A stretch of 64,000 bases of DNA, taken from positions 124,001-188,000 of the forward strand of contig JAHHGX010000031.1 of assembly GCA_019359675.1 (NCBI GenBank). The letters run 5' to 3'. The position numbers were made by a program, and so were the translations under genes. The first letter of the stretch is position 1; every line of letters begins with the position of its first letter. The DNA is from Calothrix sp. FI2-JRJ7. GTDB lineage: Bacteria; Cyanobacteriota; Cyanobacteriia; Cyanobacteriales; Nostocaceae. Below, piece after piece: positions 62,284 through 64,000 of the stretch. The notes under the pieces are model-generated. The model did not search any database. It was given only the letters and a program-made list of their open reading frames with translations, and was not told the DNA's origin.

Positions 62284-62966
62284 TTGATATTCAAAGTCCG
62301 TATTATTTATCACCTCAAAAAGGTTTAAAAGTCTACGAGTACAATCCAGAAAAGGCGAAGAAATTACTTTTAGATGCTGGATTTAATTATGATGCTAAAA
62401 ACCAGTTAGTCGATGCTTCAGGAAATCGTGTGCGTTTTACGTTGAATACAAACGTGGAAAATAAAACTCGTGTGACAATGGCAGCACAAATCAAGGGTGA
62501 TTTAGCTAAAATTGGTATACAGGTAGACGCAAATCCTATTTCTTTTAATACGCTTGTTGATAAACTAAATAATGGGCTTGATTGGGAATGTTACCTTCTT
62601 GGCTTTACTGGTTCGCTTGAGCCTAACGATGGCGCCAATAAATGGATACCAGATGGCAACTCGCATTCATTCAATCAAAAGCCACAGCGAGGACAGTCAC
62701 AGTTAATGGGTAGAAAAGTGAATGATTGGGAAGAAGAAATTGGGCGCCTATATATCGAAGCAGCACAAGAATTAGACGACAATAAACGTAAGCAAATTTA
62801 CGGAAAAACTCAACAGATAACGCAGGAATATTTACCTGAGATTTACTTAGTAACTCCATTATCTTTGGTAGCAGTCAGGAACCGTATTCAAAATGTGAAA
62901 TTTTCTGCCCTTGGCGCCCAAGGTGGAACATTATGGAATAAGTATGAATTAATAGTAAAAGAATAA
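62284..62966 (+). pseudogene. 5'-truncated copy of the substrate-binding protein gene
   Basis: From about 62284 the frame reads IQSPYYLSPQKGLKVYEYNP, EKAKKLLLDAGFNYDAKNQL, then the rest of the SBP_bac_5 C-terminal third through GTLWNKYELIVKE at 62966. It aligns with residues about 380-600 of the preceding gene (AKSPYYLSPSEGLKVYNYSP) at clearly less than full identity. The first about 380 residues and the signal sequence are missing. The frame stays open back to about 62192 with unrelated sequence. Intact reading frame but no lipoprotein signal: a relic or, less likely, a short soluble protein from GTG 62430. Confidence 0.82.
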
Positions 62967-62970
62967 TTAA

Positions 62971-63759
62971 ATGACAAATGACCAAAATTTGCGCTACCTT
63001 CTCGAATCTGTAGCGAATGGTAGCCTTTCTACCGATACCGCATTCGATAAACTCAAAGATTTAGCATACGAACCTGTTGGAGAATTTGCCAAAATAGACC
63101 ATCATCGGGAACTCAGAACAGGTTTTCCGGAAGTTATTTGGGGACAGGGCAAAACTCCAGAGCAAATTGCCCAAATAATGAATGTAATGCGTCAGCGTAA
63201 CCCTGTAGTTATGGCAACACGCATTTCATCGGATGTATATCAATTATTGCAGCCTAAAGTTAGAGAACTGCGCTATTACGAAATGGCGAGAATTTGCGCC
63301 ATTACTCCCGATACAATAGAACCGAAATATCACGGTACTATTGGTATTATTTCTGCTGGCACTGCTGATTTACCAATTGCTGAAGAAGCTGCCGTGACTG
63401 CTGAACTTTGCGGTTTTCGTGTGCAGCGACTATGGGATGTTGGTGTTGCTGGTATTCACCGTTTACTTAATAACCGTCACGTTATTGAATCCGCTTCTGT
63501 GTTAATTGTTGTTGCTGGTATGGAAGGCGCCTTACCTAGCGTTGTAGCAGGTCTCGCTGACTGTCCTGTAATTGCCGTGCCTACTAGTATTGGTTATGGC
63601 GCCAGTTTTAGTGGACTGGCGCCACTGTTAACGATGTTAAATTCGTGTGCAGCAGGTATTGGAGTTGTAAATATTGATAATGGCTTTGGTTCTGCTGTAC
63701 TAGCTGGACAAATTTTACGAACAGCCGAGAAATTGCGGTTGGCGCCTCAAGAGTGTTGA
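62971..63759 (+). CDS. larB: Nickel pincer cofactor biosynthesis protein LarB
   Basis: LarB carboxylates and hydrolyses nicotinic acid adenine dinucleotide, the first step to the nickel-pincer cofactor of lactate racemase-type enzymes. 262 residues: N-terminal helical part, then the PurE-like AIR-carboxylase fold (GTIGIISAGTADLPIAEEAA, IVVAGMEGALPSVVAGL, IAVPTSIGYGASFSGLAPLL). ATG 62971, four bases after the stop of the preceding remnant, so it may be cotranscribed with the binding protein. larC and larE are not visible. LarB occurs in many cyanobacteria without an obvious lar operon. Confidence 0.93.
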   Translation: MTNDQNLRYLLESVANGSLSTDTAFDKLKDLAYEPVGEFAKIDHHRELRTGFPEVIWGQGKTPEQIAQIMNVMRQRNPVVMATRISSDVYQLLQPKVRELRYYEMARICAITPDTIEPKYHGTIGIISAGTADLPIAEEAAVTAELCGFRVQRLWDVGVAGIHRLLNNRHVIESASVLIVVAGMEGALPSVVAGLADCPVIAVPTSIGYGASFSGLAPLLTMLNSCAAGIGVVNIDNGFGSAVLAGQILRTAEKLRLAPQEC

Positions 63760-63763
63760 GGTT

Positions 63764-63889
63764 ATGACTGTATTTTATTCACAAATACGGTCGGTAAACT
63801 TTAAGATGGTACGTTTTTTAACAAAAAATTGGGTAATTTTAGCTGCTTTCGCTCTCAGCTTTGTACTGACTGTCAGTATTTCTGCTTAG
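63764..63889 (+). CDS. Possible small membrane protein
   Basis: A 41-codon frame from ATG 63764 to TAG 63889 (also startable at ATG 63806, 27 residues) encodes a short polar start, then MVRFLTKNWVILAAFALSFV and LTVSISA, a single membrane-spanning helix preceded by basic residues. Only 4 bp separate it from the larB stop. Such short hydrophobic frames can arise by chance, so this is tentative. The remaining 110 bases to the window edge show nothing recognisable. Confidence 0.4.
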   Translation: MTVFYSQIRSVNFKMVRFLTKNWVILAAFALSFVLTVSISA

Positions 63890-64000
63890 GGTGGTTTTTG
63901 TAGTGGACATTACCTGCGTATTCAGGTTATGACAGGTTTGTCATTATTTAATTTGTATTTTAATACACAGGCGTTTTGGCCTGTACCACAAGAGAGCTTA

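Overview
The window is chromosomal DNA from a cyanobacterium, most likely a filamentous, heterocystous-type species (Nostocales-like). The case rests on gene content: sasA (KaiC-interacting clock kinase), cphB-cphA (cyanophycin turnover), a group 2 sigma factor, a cyanobacterial Dps, a 6S RNA directly downstream of purK, DUF760, DUF2079 and DUF2993 proteins, a very large kinase/AAA/GAF/histidine kinase hybrid, and heptanucleotide tandem repeats. Base composition is moderately AT-rich (about 40% GC by eye). No rRNA, tRNA, CRISPR array, prophage or complete insertion sequence was recognised.

Layout. 1-13.9 kb: AI-2E family permease (cut by the left edge), lipoprotein serpin, pentapeptide-repeat protein coupled to purK, 6S RNA, a pair of M16 peptidases, a peptidoglycan-binding protein, a holin-like membrane protein, a CbiG C-terminal domain protein coupled to a cytochrome b561-like protein, an SLH lipoprotein and an exported protein of unknown function. 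14-22.2 kb: sasA, mutT, DUF760, sigma factor, carB, dps. 22.5-30.5 kb: DUF2079 membrane protein, a 2Fe-2S ferredoxin-like protein, a phnD-phnC-phnE type ABC importer, ridA and a Nudix hydrolase. 30.5-38.4 kb: malQ, a large tandem repeat array, rodZ-like, rsuA/rluB-family pseudouridine synthase, DUF2993, AraC regulator, cdsA, cbiT. 38.5-45.7 kb: a decayed Ser/Thr kinase beside its intact paralogue, a Yip1-like protein translationally coupled to a 949-residue hydrolase-like protein, and a nuclease-fold protein. 45.9-51.9 kb: a giant hybrid sensor kinase whose receiver domain is split by a small inverted-repeat element. 52.7-64 kb: tatA, cphA and cphB, trmD, ispF, a nuclease-like/PIN-like gene pair with a duplicated 3' end, an oligopeptide-type binding protein with a truncated copy, and larB.

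Most genes are housekeeping and in short operons or alone. The unusual content is in the non-coding and repeat layer. The palindrome GGCGCC occurs about 119 times by manual count where about 4 are expected, while the classic cyanobacterial HIP1 octamer GCGATCGC was not seen. Several small palindromic repeat families occupy the intergenic gaps. One of them (28-bp palindromes of the form GTA-S-AGAC...GTCT-S-TAC) also appears in frame inside carB. A 137-bp element with terminal inverted repeats and a TA duplication has cut the C-terminal receiver domain off the hybrid kinase.
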